NCBI RefSeq assembly: GCF_000316035.1 | Contig: NZ_ANHX01000003.1 | Coordinates: 106,588 to 170,587, forward strand | Reading direction: 5' to 3' | DNA: 64,000 bases | From: Paenibacillus sp. PAMC 26794 | GTDB taxonomy: Bacteria > Bacillota > Bacilli > Paenibacillales > Paenibacillaceae | Shown: one piece after another, positions 1 through 8,540 of the stretch | Layout of the letters: each line of letters begins with the position of its first letter | Numbering within the stretch: the first letter of the stretch is position 1 | Program-made: the position numbers and the translations under genes | Notes under the pieces: model-generated | What the model was told of the DNA's origin: nothing | What the model saw: only the letters and a program-made list of their open reading frames with translations | Databases searched by the model: none

Positions 1-1
1 G

Positions 2-34
2 GGATTGTTACTGCTAAAAAGGCAAAACCTAAAC
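2..34 (+). promoter_or_regulatory. LicT/BglG-type ribonucleic antiterminator (RAT)
   Basis: The leader starts with GGATTGTTACTG, then a short loop and GGCAAAACCT, the conserved halves of the RNA site bound by BglG/SacY/LicT antiterminators. It overlaps the left arm of the terminator at 26-92, so the two structures exclude each other. It sits about 90 bases before the beta-glucoside PTS gene, the usual target. The antiterminator protein is not in the window and may lie just upstream. Confidence 0.92.
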
Positions 35-92
35 GTTGAATAATGATAAGCTTTTCTGCTTTGTCATTATTCAGTGTTTAGGTTTTTTTTTA
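26..92 (+). terminator. Conditional leader terminator of the PTS gene
   Basis: An inverted repeat (AACCTAAAC... with ...GTGTTTAGGTT, plus the inner TTGAATAATGA/TCATTATTCA) is followed by a run of nine T. It overlaps the antiterminator RNA site. Without inducer, transcription is expected to stop here; bound antiterminator protein should let RNA polymerase reach the PTS gene. Confidence 0.9.
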
Positions 93-124
93 ACCTTCAT
101 TACACATAAAAGGAGCAAAACACA

Positions 125-2035
125 ATGGATAAACAACAATTGTCCAAGGATATTTTGAAGCTTGTTGGTGGCGAAGAGAATATCGATCAAGTCACACACT
201 GTATGACAAGACTCAGATTTAACCTGAATGACAACCAAAAAGCGGACAAAGCGACGCTGAAAAATACACCAGGGGTTATGGGTGTCATGGAGAACGGTGG
301 ACAGTTCCAGGTCATTATCGGTAACGATGTACCTGTCGTGTACAACGCACTTGTAGGCAACATGTCCAAATCACCAAACGCAGATAGTGCATCATCCAGT
401 GCTTCAACTGGAGAAAAGAAAAAGAGAAATCCAATAAGTGCGCTGTTCGACTTTATTTCAGGAGTATTTACGCCGATCCTGCCAGCGATTACGGGTGCAG
501 GTATGATCAAAGGGATCGTGGCCATCCTGGTAGCCCTGGGCTGGTTGTCTGACACCAGCTCGACCTATATCATTTTGTCTGCAATCGGTGACGGTGCCTT
601 CTACTTCCTGCCAATCATTCTGGCAATCAGTGCTGCACGTAAACTGGGTAGTAATATGTATATTGCCGCAGCGCTCGCAGCAGGGATTATGCATCCGACC
701 ATTACAGCATTGCTGGCTGATGGTCACAATTCATCATTCATGGGGATTACAGTCATAGCTGCAACGTATTCTTCTACGGTTATTCCGATCATTCTCGCCA
801 TTTGGATTGCTTCTTATGTAGAGAAAGCCGTTGATCGTGTTACACATGCTTCACTGAAGCTTCTGATTGTTCCAACGGTTACCCTGTTAATTATGGTTCC
901 GCTGACGTTGATGACCGTTGGTCCATTGGGTACGGTTCTTGGTAATGGTTTGTCCGGTGGTATTTCATGGTTGTTCGACAACATGTCCATCTTCGCAAGT
1001 ATCCTGATTGGTGGTACGATGTCACTGCTGATCATCACAGGTATGCACTATGCACTGTTGCCAATCATTGTTGGTTCAATGACAACACTCGGTTACGATT
1101 TTATTATTCCACTGATGTTTGCAGCTAACTTGGCACAAGGTGGTGCAGCATTTGGTGTAGGTCTCAGATCGAGAAATAGCAAAACCAAATCGCTTGCCTA
1201 TTCCACAGGTCTTACGGCTATTATGGGGATTACGGAACCAGCGATGTACGGTATTAACATGAAGTTCAAAAAACCATTTATTGCAGCTCTTATCGGTGGA
1301 GCTGTCGCAGGTGGATTCATGGGGATCGTCAATGTTAAAGCCTATGTACTTACAGGCCTAGTGGGTCTGCCAAGTATAGCAGCATTTATCAGCCCAGCAA
1401 TTAGCACACTGCTCTATGCTTTGGCTGGTGGCTTGATTGCCATCGTAGCTGCCGCAGTACTTACGTACATTCTTGGATTCCAAGAAGAAAATGCATCGGA
1501 GCCAGTTGCACCAGCAGCTGAGCCTGCAAAATCAGCAGCAACGACTTCTGCAGCTACTGTAACTGAAGAAGCAAAAGCACAAGATGAGCAAGTATTCAGC
1601 CCGATCACAGGTGAAGTTAAACCGCTGAGTGAAGTGCCAGACCCTGCGTTCTCTGAAGAGATTATGGGTAAAGGATTCGCAATTCAACCATCTGAAGGTC
1701 GCGTCGTATCTCCGATCAACGGAACCGTGTTCTCATTATCGAAGAGTGGACATGCCATTGGTTTGGTAAGTGATACAGGCGCAGAGATGTTGATTCATAT
1801 CGGGATTGATACCGTGAAGCTGAAAGGTCAATTCTTCTCTCCTAAAGTTCAAGCAGGTGCGAAGGTTGCCGTAGGTGATGTACTGATGGAGTTTGACCGG
1901 GAAGAGATTGAAAAAGCCGGTTATACAACGATTACACCAGTCATTATTACGAATATGCATCAGTATGAGTCCATTGAGTCTGCTGGTCGCACTACAATCA
2001 AAGAAAAAGACTTGTTGTTCACAGCGAAAGCTTAA
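125..2035 (+). CDS. bglP: Beta-glucoside PTS permease, EIIBCA (BglP family)
   Basis: Membrane permease of the phosphotransferase system that imports and phosphorylates aryl-beta-glucosides such as salicin or cellobiose-type sugars. The order is EIIB (residues 1-90, with Cys26 in THCMTRLRF as the phosphorylation site), EIIC (about 110-460, many membrane helices, the ITEPAMYGIN motif and GMHY), an Ala/Pro/Glu-rich linker, and EIIA at the C-terminus (His558 in MLIHIGIDTV; His543 also present). The length of 636 aa fits full three-domain BglP proteins. ATG follows AAAGGAGC. The RAT/terminator leader upstream indicates control by a LicT-like antiterminator. No phospho-beta-glucosidase follows, since a strong terminator comes next. 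Exact sugar specificity cannot be read from the sequence. Confidence 0.93.
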   Translation: MDKQQLSKDILKLVGGEENIDQVTHCMTRLRFNLNDNQKADKATLKNTPGVMGVMENGGQFQVIIGNDVPVVYNALVGNMSKSPNADSASSSASTGEKKKRNPISALFDFISGVFTPILPAITGAGMIKGIVAILVALGWLSDTSSTYIILSAIGDGAFYFLPIILAISAARKLGSNMYIAAALAAGIMHPTITALLADGHNSSFMGITVIAATYSSTVIPIILAIWIASYVEKAVDRVTHASLKLLIVPTVTLLIMVPLTLMTVGPLGTVLGNGLSGGISWLFDNMSIFASILIGGTMSLLIITGMHYALLPIIVGSMTTLGYDFIIPLMFAANLAQGGAAFGVGLRSRNSKTKSLAYSTGLTAIMGITEPAMYGINMKFKKPFIAALIGGAVAGGFMGIVNVKAYVLTGLVGLPSIAAFISPAISTLLYALAGGLIAIVAAAVLTYILGFQEENASEPVAPAAEPAKSAATTSAATVTEEAKAQDEQVFSPITGEVKPLSEVPDPAFSEEIMGKGFAIQPSEGRVVSPINGTVFSLSKSGHAIGLVSDTGAEMLIHIGIDTVKLKGQFFSPKVQAGAKVAVGDVLMEFDREEIEKAGYTTITPVIITNMHQYESIESAGRTTIKEKDLLFTAKA

Positions 2036-2047
2036 CCATAAAAATGA

Positions 2048-2094
2048 AACAGCAGCTTCACCGGAATGTAATCCGGTAAAGCTGCTGTTTTTTT
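2048..2094 (+). terminator. Rho-independent terminator after the PTS gene
   Basis: A long stem AACAGCAGCTT/AAGCTGCTGTT with an inner CCGG/CCGG pairing is followed by seven T. It lies between the PTS stop and the convergent LysR stop and may act in both directions. Confidence 0.9.
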
Positions 2095-2106
2095 GCTTAT
2101 AGCCTT

Positions 2107-2994
2107 TTACACCACGGGCAGCATCCCCTGAACCAATTGCACAAAGTGTTGTGCAGGCTTGGACAGGTAACGGTTCTGCAGCCAGACCAGCGCCGAGCCA
2201 ACCGTGGAATGCTGATCCTGGATGCGATATACGTGGAATGGGTGCTCTTGATATAACTGAAGTACCGTATGTGGCACGATGGAACTGGCGAAGCCGAGTC
2301 GGACCAGCTCCAGCAACATATTAATGTCTGAGCACTCGCCCATGATGGAGGGTGTGACCTGATGCTCACGGAATTTATCCAAAATTAGCTCGAACATACC
2401 GAGTCCTTCTGTACTTGGAAGCAGTAGAGGGATACCTGTAAGCTGCTTGAAATAAGTTCCCGTCTCCGTTGGGTTATCCAGCGGTGTTGAAGAAATATAG
2501 AAGAGGGGCTCCTGTGGCAGGTGTAACACCTCATAACGTTCGGTCTGGACAGGCATGCGTACACAGGCGAGTTCAACTTTGCCATCTTCCAGCAATCGGC
2601 ATAATTGCGCAGATTCATTTTGTTGGATTTTATAGGTAACCTGTGGATGGGTGGTACGGAACTGCTGTAGTGCTTGCGGGATCAGACGATCCGATATGGT
2701 ATTGATGCCGATGGCGAGTTTGCCCCGTATGCCTTGACGGAAACTTTGCATCTCCATTAGAGCTTCCTCCATATATTTGGTCAAGGTGACCGCATAATCA
2801 TAGAAGCTGCGACCCGCCTGCGTTAGCTCCATCATGCGCCCTTTGCGTTCAAATAGAATCACACCAAGCTCTTCTTCCATTAACTTAAGCTGCTGGCTTA
2901 AGGGCGGCTGAGCCATGTGAAGTCTCCGGGCTGCTGCTGTAATCTGTTTCTCCTCAGCAATGGCAATGAAATAGCGACATTGTTTGATATCCAA
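2107..2994 (-). CDS. LysR-family transcriptional regulator
   Basis: DNA-binding regulator of 295 aa. Residues 1-60 form the winged helix-turn-helix (FIAIAEEKQITAAARRLHMAQ followed by PPLSQQLKLMEEELGVILFER), and about 90-295 form the two-lobed effector domain. I chose the TTG start at 2994 because AAGGAG lies just upstream and LysR proteins usually begin with a D/E-I-KQ-type motif. An ATG 20 codons earlier has no such site. It is divergent from the ankyrin/permease pair at 3179, the classic arrangement for a LysR regulator and its target. The effector is unknown; a purine-like ligand would only be a guess from the permease. Confidence 0.88.
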   Translation of the reverse strand: MDIKQCRYFIAIAEEKQITAAARRLHMAQPPLSQQLKLMEEELGVILFERKGRMMELTQAGRSFYDYAVTLTKYMEEALMEMQSFRQGIRGKLAIGINTISDRLIPQALQQFRTTHPQVTYKIQQNESAQLCRLLEDGKVELACVRMPVQTERYEVLHLPQEPLFYISSTPLDNPTETGTYFKQLTGIPLLLPSTEGLGMFELILDKFREHQVTPSIMGECSDINMLLELVRLGFASSIVPHTVLQLYQEHPFHVYRIQDQHSTVGSALVWLQNRYLSKPAQHFVQLVQGMLPVV

Positions 2995-3178
2995 GTGGTT
3001 GTTCTCCTTCGCCTGCGATGTATATGTAATTCGTATGGAAAGCCAACAAAACATGTATTTTTAATATACTACGATCTTATGTTACCATACATTAGATTTG
3101 CATACCTGACTAACAGGGTTTGGTTTCTATATGAATATTACTGCATGAGAAAGACCTTGAATTGGAGGAAAAAACAAC

Positions 3179-3766
3179 GTGGTTAGAACAATACATGATG
3201 CTGCTCAAGCGGGCCATACCGATGAGGTCATTCGATTTATCACACAACAGGGTAATCGGTTGAACGAACGGGATGCATTGGGGCGGACACCTCTGCTGGC
3301 AGCGGTGCACGGTAACAAGATAGACACGGCAAGGATGTTAGTGGACGCCGGAGCCGACATTAATCTTCGGGATGCACGATTGGACAACCTGCTGTTATAC
3401 GCGAGTGCTGAGGGGATGTATGACATGGTCGAATTGGCGATTACAGCAGGTGCAGATACAAGGTTAACGAATCGTTTTGGCGGCACAGCCCTTATCCCAG
3501 CAGCGGATCGGGGCCATGTGGACATTGTGGAGCTTCTGCTGACACGCAGTGATGTGGATGTGAACCATATCAACAACCTGGGGTGGACAGCCTTGCTGGA
3601 AGCGGTCATTTTGGGAGATGGTGGGCCGCGTCACCAGCAGATTGTTGCCTTGCTTTTGCAATATGGTGCAGATCCAAAGATCGCGGATCGGGACGGGATT
3701 ACACCGCTTGCACATGCGAGCCGGCATCGGTATGCCGAGATGAAACGACTATTAAGCCAAGCCTGA
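3179..3766 (+). CDS. Ankyrin-repeat protein
   Basis: Cytoplasmic protein of 195 aa made almost wholly of ankyrin repeats. About five units are seen, for example GRTPLLAAVHGNKIDTARML (residue 36 on), GGTALIPAADRGHVDIVELL and GWTALLEAV. These scaffolds bind partner proteins. The GTG start has GGAGG ten bases upstream. The gene is divergent from the LysR gene and precedes the truncated NCS2 permease by about 50 bases, so the two are probably one operon. Its role next to a permease is unknown. There is no signal peptide or membrane helix. Confidence 0.88.
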   Translation: MVRTIHDAAQAGHTDEVIRFITQQGNRLNERDALGRTPLLAAVHGNKIDTARMLVDAGADINLRDARLDNLLLYASAEGMYDMVELAITAGADTRLTNRFGGTALIPAADRGHVDIVELLLTRSDVDVNHINNLGWTALLEAVILGDGGPRHQQIVALLLQYGADPKIADRDGITPLAHASRHRYAEMKRLLSQA

Positions 3767-3816
3767 AGAGAGTTATACATTTATAATACAGAACAGTGAA
3801 AGGATATTCCGAACGA

Positions 3817-4749
3817 ATGAACAGACATCAAGAGCATTTTTTACAAAAGAATATGAAGGACGTATCTTCACTGATTTTGGCAGGTATACAGTGGTTTTTC
3901 TTCCTGTTTACCAATACCGTTGTTGTTCCGCTATCCATTGGACAACATTTTCATCTGTCTCCTGATGCTATAGCTGCGTCGATGCAGCACGCATTCATAC
4001 TTACCGGAGCAGTGTGTATTCTTCAAGCCGTATTTGGTCATCGATATGCGATTATGGATGGTCCGTCAGGGTTATGGTGGGGATTGACGCTAAGTTTGAC
4101 GGTATCTGCTTCATCGGCCGGTATGAGTCTGGAGCGTATTGGCGGTGGACTAGCTGCAGGTTTTCTGTTAGCGGGACTAACGATGGTGATTCTGGGTTGG
4201 CTGGGAGCAGCGCAAGTGCTGCAAAAGCTGTTCACACCTATGGTGAAGAGTGCCATGTTATTTCTAATGACGATTCAATTAACGATGAACTTTTTCAAAG
4301 GTATGATTGGATATACGGAGTTTGGTCGTTTCAATCTGCCTGTTGCCGCATTGTCCGTTGTCATTGCATTTTTGGTGGCATGGATTCAATTAAAAGGTAG
4401 GGGGAAACTGGGGAACTACGCGATCTTGATTGGAATTGTGGCAGGCTGGATCGCCTATAGTTTATTGTTTCCTGGACAACATGGTGGACAGCCGAATCAG
4501 ACTCCAGCAGGTCTCACCCTGTTTCCGTGGGGAGCACCTAGGTGGGAACCATGCATTGTTATTACTGCATTTTTCGTTGGGTTGGTGAATATGACGAATT
4601 CGATCACCACGTTAAGCACAGTTGAGAAACTATATCAGACAGAGACAACAAGCCGTCAGTATAGGCATTCCTATGCGCTAACGGGTCTGTTCACGATGTT
4701 GTCAGCCTGTGTAGGTGTGCTGCCCTTTGGTTTATTTGCATCTCACTAG
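3817..4749 (+). CDS. NCS2 purine/uracil permease, C-terminally truncated
   Basis: Membrane protein of the nucleobase:cation symporter-2 family (xanthine/uracil permeases; it resembles the YbbY-like branch). About nine hydrophobic segments run through residues 20-310. The family normally has about 430 aa and 14 segments. Here the chain stops at GVLPFGLFASH, exactly where the conserved PFxPFxxSIGxL stretch and the last helices should follow. The next 80 bases hold no continuation in any frame. The segment that carries the transport Glu in UraA reads VNMTNSITTL here. Start: ATG 3817 after AAAGGA; a GTG at 3796 has no ribosome site. Probably non-functional as a transporter, unless short forms are normal in this clade. 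Confidence 0.7.
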   Translation: MNRHQEHFLQKNMKDVSSLILAGIQWFFFLFTNTVVVPLSIGQHFHLSPDAIAASMQHAFILTGAVCILQAVFGHRYAIMDGPSGLWWGLTLSLTVSASSAGMSLERIGGGLAAGFLLAGLTMVILGWLGAAQVLQKLFTPMVKSAMLFLMTIQLTMNFFKGMIGYTEFGRFNLPVAALSVVIAFLVAWIQLKGRGKLGNYAILIGIVAGWIAYSLLFPGQHGGQPNQTPAGLTLFPWGAPRWEPCIVITAFFVGLVNMTNSITTLSTVEKLYQTETTSRQYRHSYALTGLFTMLSACVGVLPFGLFASH

Positions 4750-4830
4750 TTCTTGAAAAAACCGTGAACTGGTCCAACATGGAACAACCAGCGACAGTTA
4801 GTAAAGTGGCATAATGAGTGTCATCTTGCG

Positions 4831-4859
4831 ACAGTCCAATTTGATTGGGCTGTTTTTTT
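4831..4859 (+). terminator. Terminator after the ankyrin/permease unit
   Basis: The stem ACAGTCCAA/TTGGGCTGT with a short loop is followed by seven T. It sits 80 bases after the premature stop of the permease, so the operon end is kept although the gene end is lost. Confidence 0.85.
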
Positions 4860-4889
4860 GTATTCGTTTTTTGTTATCAGGCTATTTAG

Positions 4890-5267
4890 CTATTTCACGA
4901 TGATTTTGCCTTGTCCTGCAAGCATTCGCATCTCTCTAGAGAGACGGTCCTGGTTCCCATCCTGCATTTCGAGTTGAACACCATAGTGCCATGAGGTATT
5001 TTTTTCTTGACCCCAGCGGAGAGTGCCTTCCATATATAGAGGGTCTTCAAAGAGCAGCATATTCATTCCAATCCGAATATCGTTATTCTCTACAGGAAGG
5101 GATAGCGGAAATGACAGCTGACAGCCGGATCGACTGATATCGCATAACTCGGCCTGAATGGGTTTCGGTGGTGCATTGACCCCGTTGATGCTGAGAATAT
5201 AGATCTCAAAGTGGATTGGTTCTTTCAATGTGTAGCGAAAGGGTTCTTTTCTATTGTTAATTGACAT
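4890..5267 (-). CDS. PilZ-domain protein (probable c-di-GMP receptor)
   Basis: Cytoplasmic protein of 125 aa with one PilZ domain. The DxSxxG motif is clear (DISRSG, about residue 43) and the basic N-terminal element RKEPFR is present. The spacing between its two arginines is one longer than the standard RxxxR, so nucleotide affinity is uncertain. The C-terminal part (GTLRW, WHYGVQLE) matches the PilZ barrel. PilZ proteins couple cyclic di-GMP to motility or surface polymers. ATG with GGAGG upstream; monocistronic. No motility gene is adjacent, but two chemotaxis receptors lie elsewhere in the window. Confidence 0.82.
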   Translation of the reverse strand: MSINNRKEPFRYTLKEPIHFEIYILSINGVNAPPKPIQAELCDISRSGCQLSFPLSLPVENNDIRIGMNMLLFEDPLYMEGTLRWGQEKNTSWHYGVQLEMQDGNQDRLSREMRMLAGQGKIIVK

Positions 5268-5455
5268 GGCTTGGCTTCCTCCATCAGGTTCAAAAAAATT
5301 CAGTTATGCTTATATCGACCATTTGGAGCGAGAAATGAAGAGTTGCGAAAGCAGAGATGGTCCGTGGGTTCCTTTTACACGTGTATCAGGCTTGATATAA
5401 TGATGGAACATATTTCTGAGGTCAGACCTGAATCAGACAGAAGGGACCGGTGAAT

Positions 5456-5581
5456 ATGAGAGGAACATTTCAAATGGTTACAGATACGTGTATCGTCTCC
5501 AGAGAAGCCAGTCGGATCACCATTGTCATGACACCAAGTATTCAGGGAAATAACATGCTGGATGATTTAATCCGGATTTAG
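5456..5581 (+). CDS. Small ORF, 41 aa, unknown
   Basis: ATG to TAG open frame of 41 codons ending 28 bases before the next gene. The peptide starts MRGTFQMVTDTC and has no membrane segment. The ribosome site is weak. It may be a remnant or a leader ORF of the following pair. I do not recognise a family and the call is tentative. Confidence 0.3.
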   Translation: MRGTFQMVTDTCIVSREASRITIVMTPSIQGNNMLDDLIRI

Positions 5582-5609
5582 TGTGCATATACAAACAGGA
5601 GGGATTCAT

Positions 5610-6299
5610 ATGCAGGATTGGAACGAGATAACGATGCTGAATGTAGATGCCCTACGTAAACGGATGAGAATCCTCGCTGCTTTGGATATTATCTTTTCGG
5701 AGGAAGAATGGTTACGCGTTCATCATTATGCAGCTGAACTTCAACCAGGTGTGGCATGGGGAAGCATTAATAATGGCGCAGGTGATCATCTGCATGTCTT
5801 GTTTACGAACTCAGGCATGTTGATCAAAGGATTTGATCATGAGTCACCTTTAAGTCCGCATGCTCGTGAGGATGGTGAGATCTACCCGTGCATGTACGAT
5901 GAAGTGCCGGAGACGTTAATGGCTGTTCTGCGAGATCAGGAGGAAACACTGGATCTGGAGGATGTGACCTTTTGCCTATGGAAGGAAGGGAACGACTTGC
6001 CATGGAAGGTTGGTAACTGGATTCAGCTGGCGATGACCGAGGAAGACGAAGCGGACGCCAGAGGTGGCGCAGAATTTTTACTGGGATATTTGGAAAAGAA
6101 CCCGGAAGATTACGCTGATTGGGCCAAAGGGTACTACGACCTGCAGAATCTGCCATTGGAAGCCGTAGCTGAAGTATATGAAGAAAAACCGGTGACTGCC
6201 AGTCTGATCAAGCAGTTGTGTCCTGAGCGAGATGTGGCAGCCACACTGGGTGAGTTGCAGCAACGCGGGTACGCCGTGGAACAGAACGTAATGGAGTAA
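5610..6299 (+). CDS. Unknown cytoplasmic protein paired with an SMI1/KNR4 gene
   Basis: Acidic protein of 229 aa with no signal peptide or membrane helix. ATG 5610 has AGGAGG upstream; an in-frame GTG at 5583 lacks one. Trp/Asp/Glu-rich stretches and the 19-base gap to the SMI1/KNR4 gene suggest a two-gene operon. SMI1/KNR4 proteins often are immunity proteins of polymorphic toxin systems, so this protein may be one too, but that rests on context only. I do not recognise its family. Confidence 0.75.
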   Translation: MQDWNEITMLNVDALRKRMRILAALDIIFSEEEWLRVHHYAAELQPGVAWGSINNGAGDHLHVLFTNSGMLIKGFDHESPLSPHAREDGEIYPCMYDEVPETLMAVLRDQEETLDLEDVTFCLWKEGNDLPWKVGNWIQLAMTEEDEADARGGAEFLLGYLEKNPEDYADWAKGYYDLQNLPLEAVAEVYEEKPVTASLIKQLCPERDVAATLGELQQRGYAVEQNVME

Positions 6300-6318
6300 C
6301 AAAGGAGGAAAGTAGGCC

Positions 6319-6966
6319 ATGTACAATGTGCAACTGGAACGGATGCGTGAAAAGTTGATTACTCTCCGAAGTCTGGACCCGGATCTGGACCTGTTTGGCG
6401 CAGAAAACCATGAATATGAAATGGCGTCTGTGTGGACGCAGAAGGATATTGCGCAATTTGAACAGAAATGGCGAATTGAGTTGCCGGAGGACTATAAGGT
6501 ATGGCTTCTTCATATGGGAGCGGGTGGTGCAGGGCCTTATTATGGTCTGGAAAACCCGGATGACGGCGTATACGCTGTTCTGGATTATGACGATGAGCTG
6601 AACGCGGTCTCGGACCCTTTCCAATTCACGGAAGCATGGAACTGGAACTATGACTGGTTCGATGACAGCAAGGAAGAAGAGGAATGGGAAGCGCTGGAAC
6701 ATGAATATTTTGATCCGAAATGGTCGGCAGGCATGCTGCGCATCAGTGATTTTGGTTGTGGCATCTCCATGAATCTGATTGTTAAGGGAGCCTCCCACGG
6801 AGAGATCTGGGTTGATGACCGGGCTAACCGCAATGGAATTTATCCTGATCAGTATTGGGGCAATACGAATCGATTACATTTTCTGGACTGGTATGAGTTG
6901 TGGTTGGATCGTTCAATCCATCAAATACATGAACAAAAGCAACAATCAGGAGCAAACGAAGTCTGA
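6319..6966 (+). CDS. SMI1/KNR4 (SUKH) family protein, possible immunity protein
   Basis: Cytoplasmic 215-aa protein. The SUKH signature begins near residue 35: IAQFEQKWRIELPEDYKVWL, then GxGGxGPYYGL. A second half contains LRISDFGCGISMNLIVKG and GEIWVDDR, typical of this superfamily. SUKH proteins commonly neutralise nuclease or other toxins delivered between cells. ATG follows AAAGGAGG. It is co-directional with the preceding unknown gene. No toxin gene with a secretion signal is nearby, so it is an orphan here. Confidence 0.85.
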   Translation: MYNVQLERMREKLITLRSLDPDLDLFGAENHEYEMASVWTQKDIAQFEQKWRIELPEDYKVWLLHMGAGGAGPYYGLENPDDGVYAVLDYDDELNAVSDPFQFTEAWNWNYDWFDDSKEEEEWEALEHEYFDPKWSAGMLRISDFGCGISMNLIVKGASHGEIWVDDRANRNGIYPDQYWGNTNRLHFLDWYELWLDRSIHQIHEQKQQSGANEV

Positions 6967-7058
6967 AGGAGGTTATCGTGAAGATCTAGCGCACTTGAAG
7001 TGTGGATAGAAGAGGCTCCCGGATTGGAAGAGATTGAAGGCGGAAGTCCTAGGTAATC

Positions 7059-7091
7059 AAGCTCCCTCATGATGATGGCGGAGCTTTTTTT
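7059..7091 (+). terminator. Terminator after the immunity-like pair
   Basis: AAGCTCC and GGAGCTT arms are separated by 14 bases and followed by T7. It closes the 5610-6966 unit and separates it from the sigma-like gene. Confidence 0.85.
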
Positions 7092-7168
7092 GATGAACAA
7101 ATATTAAAAACCGTTTGCTTCACTCACCCGTCTTATACCACAGAAAGAGAGAGAAGGAGGGATGCGGG

Positions 7169-8413
7169 GTGGAAACAAAAGCAGAGATGAACCAGAGGAT
7201 CTATGTACAGACCGAAGACGAGACGGAATTTGTGCAATCCATTATGGAACATCAAGATACGCTCATTTCCATTGCCTACAGTTACCTGCGTAACCGGCAA
7301 GATGCGCTGGAAGCTGTGCAGGAGATGACGTGCCGTGCTTGGATCAAACGTCGTACGCTGAATAATGAGAAGGCGTTCAAGTCGTGGATCATTCGGATTC
7401 TGATCTATGTCTGCATCGATGAACAGAGGCGCCGCAAGCGGGCAACACCTCTGGCGAAGGAGGATCTGGAGGACAGCATTCCGGCATCTTGGATGATTAG
7501 CGTTGACGATAATCGAATCGCTATGGAATCTCTTTTGCAAAAGGTGAAACCGAAATATCGCCATGTATTATTGCTGAAATATTATAACGACATGACACTG
7601 ACGGATATTGCCTCCATCCTCGGCAAACCGGAAGGGACGGTTACATCAGGAATATATCAGTTTACCGTGAACGCGGTTATGGCTGATGAGAACAGGATAA
7701 CCGTATTGTATACCGCCAGAACGGATGCTTCGCAAGAGATCTATTCGACTGTTAATATGAAGATGACGGATGCTTCCACAGGGTACTTGCTTGACAATGG
7801 TAATGCAGGAGGTATGCATTTTTCAAAGGATAAGCATACCATTTATGGCCGGAAAACAATTGAGCTAAATCGAAATAAACCGCTGCCTGAGCAAGTGAAT
7901 CTTCAGTTCCAGCTTTCTTCCTTTGTTCCAGATGTGGTGGAAAATTTAGAAAAAGGGGAAAAGGAACGGAAATATAAATATTCCAAAAAAATGAATATTT
8001 CTTTTGCGCTGGATCCCAAATTCTCTATCCCCAAAACGGAAATCATCAACGTTAATCGGACCTTTACCGTTGGAGGTTATGAGGTCATGTTGTCCGAAGT
8101 TGAGGTATCTCCTCTTGTAACTCGGGTCAGGCTTGTTTATGAGCCGGATCATGAGATCGATTACAAAACGAAGTTGTTGATCAGTGAGGTCGTTCGGCCT
8201 ATCGAGATTGTAACTACCTCTAAAGACGGGAAGCAGACCAACTTATCCACGATATTTGGGAGTGGAACGGAAGATGGAATGATGTATTCTTTCAGTAGCA
8301 ATCTGTTGGACCATCCGGAGTCCATGGTGTTAAAACTTAGTGGTAAACCAGATAAGGTCTATGATGATTTGCAGGAAGCCAAGAATGATGAACTGGGGAT
8401 CAAAATCAAATAA
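7169..8413 (+). CDS. Chimera: ECF sigma factor joined to anti-sigma extracytoplasmic domain
   Basis: One open frame of 414 aa from GTG 7169 (AAGGAGG upstream). Residues 20-90 hold sigma region 2 (TLISIAYSYLRNRQDALEAV). Residues 118-158 hold region 4 (VKPKYRHVLLLKYYNDMTLT, then ILGKPEGTV). After GTVTS near residue 160 the sequence becomes the DUF4179/DUF5643-like outer domain of an anti-sigma factor (IYQFTVNAVMADENRITVLY and onward). The normal end of the sigma factor, the anti-sigma cytoplasmic part and its membrane helix are all absent. The simplest reading is a deletion that fused two adjacent, normally overlapping genes in frame. Without a membrane helix the anti-sigma half would sit in the cytoplasm. 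A functional role is doubtful. Confidence 0.78.
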   Translation: METKAEMNQRIYVQTEDETEFVQSIMEHQDTLISIAYSYLRNRQDALEAVQEMTCRAWIKRRTLNNEKAFKSWIIRILIYVCIDEQRRRKRATPLAKEDLEDSIPASWMISVDDNRIAMESLLQKVKPKYRHVLLLKYYNDMTLTDIASILGKPEGTVTSGIYQFTVNAVMADENRITVLYTARTDASQEIYSTVNMKMTDASTGYLLDNGNAGGMHFSKDKHTIYGRKTIELNRNKPLPEQVNLQFQLSSFVPDVVENLEKGEKERKYKYSKKMNISFALDPKFSIPKTEIINVNRTFTVGGYEVMLSEVEVSPLVTRVRLVYEPDHEIDYKTKLLISEVVRPIEIVTTSKDGKQTNLSTIFGSGTEDGMMYSFSSNLLDHPESMVLKLSGKPDKVYDDLQEAKNDELGIKIK

Positions 8414-8470
8414 GATGAACTAACTGGCAATACTCGTATTCAGATTAGGTGGATGTTAGTGAAAGCAGAG

Positions 8471-8517
8471 AAGGGATGTCCCTCAAGGTCGTAAGCCTTG
8501 AGAGAAGACATCCCTTC
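8471..8517. terminator. Bidirectional hairpin between convergent genes
   Basis: The perfect arms AAGGGATGTC/GACATCCCTT contain an inner CAAGG/CCTTG pair. It lies between the chimera stop (plus) and the beta-galactosidase stop (minus). T-runs are short on both sides. Confidence 0.7.
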
Positions 8518-8540
8518 TTAGGTATGAAAAACCGCTGATC

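Noticed and set aside
5271..5453. 60-codon plus-strand frame between PilZ and the small ORF
   Set aside because: No ribosome site, and the peptide is rich in Arg and rare patterns; probably chance.
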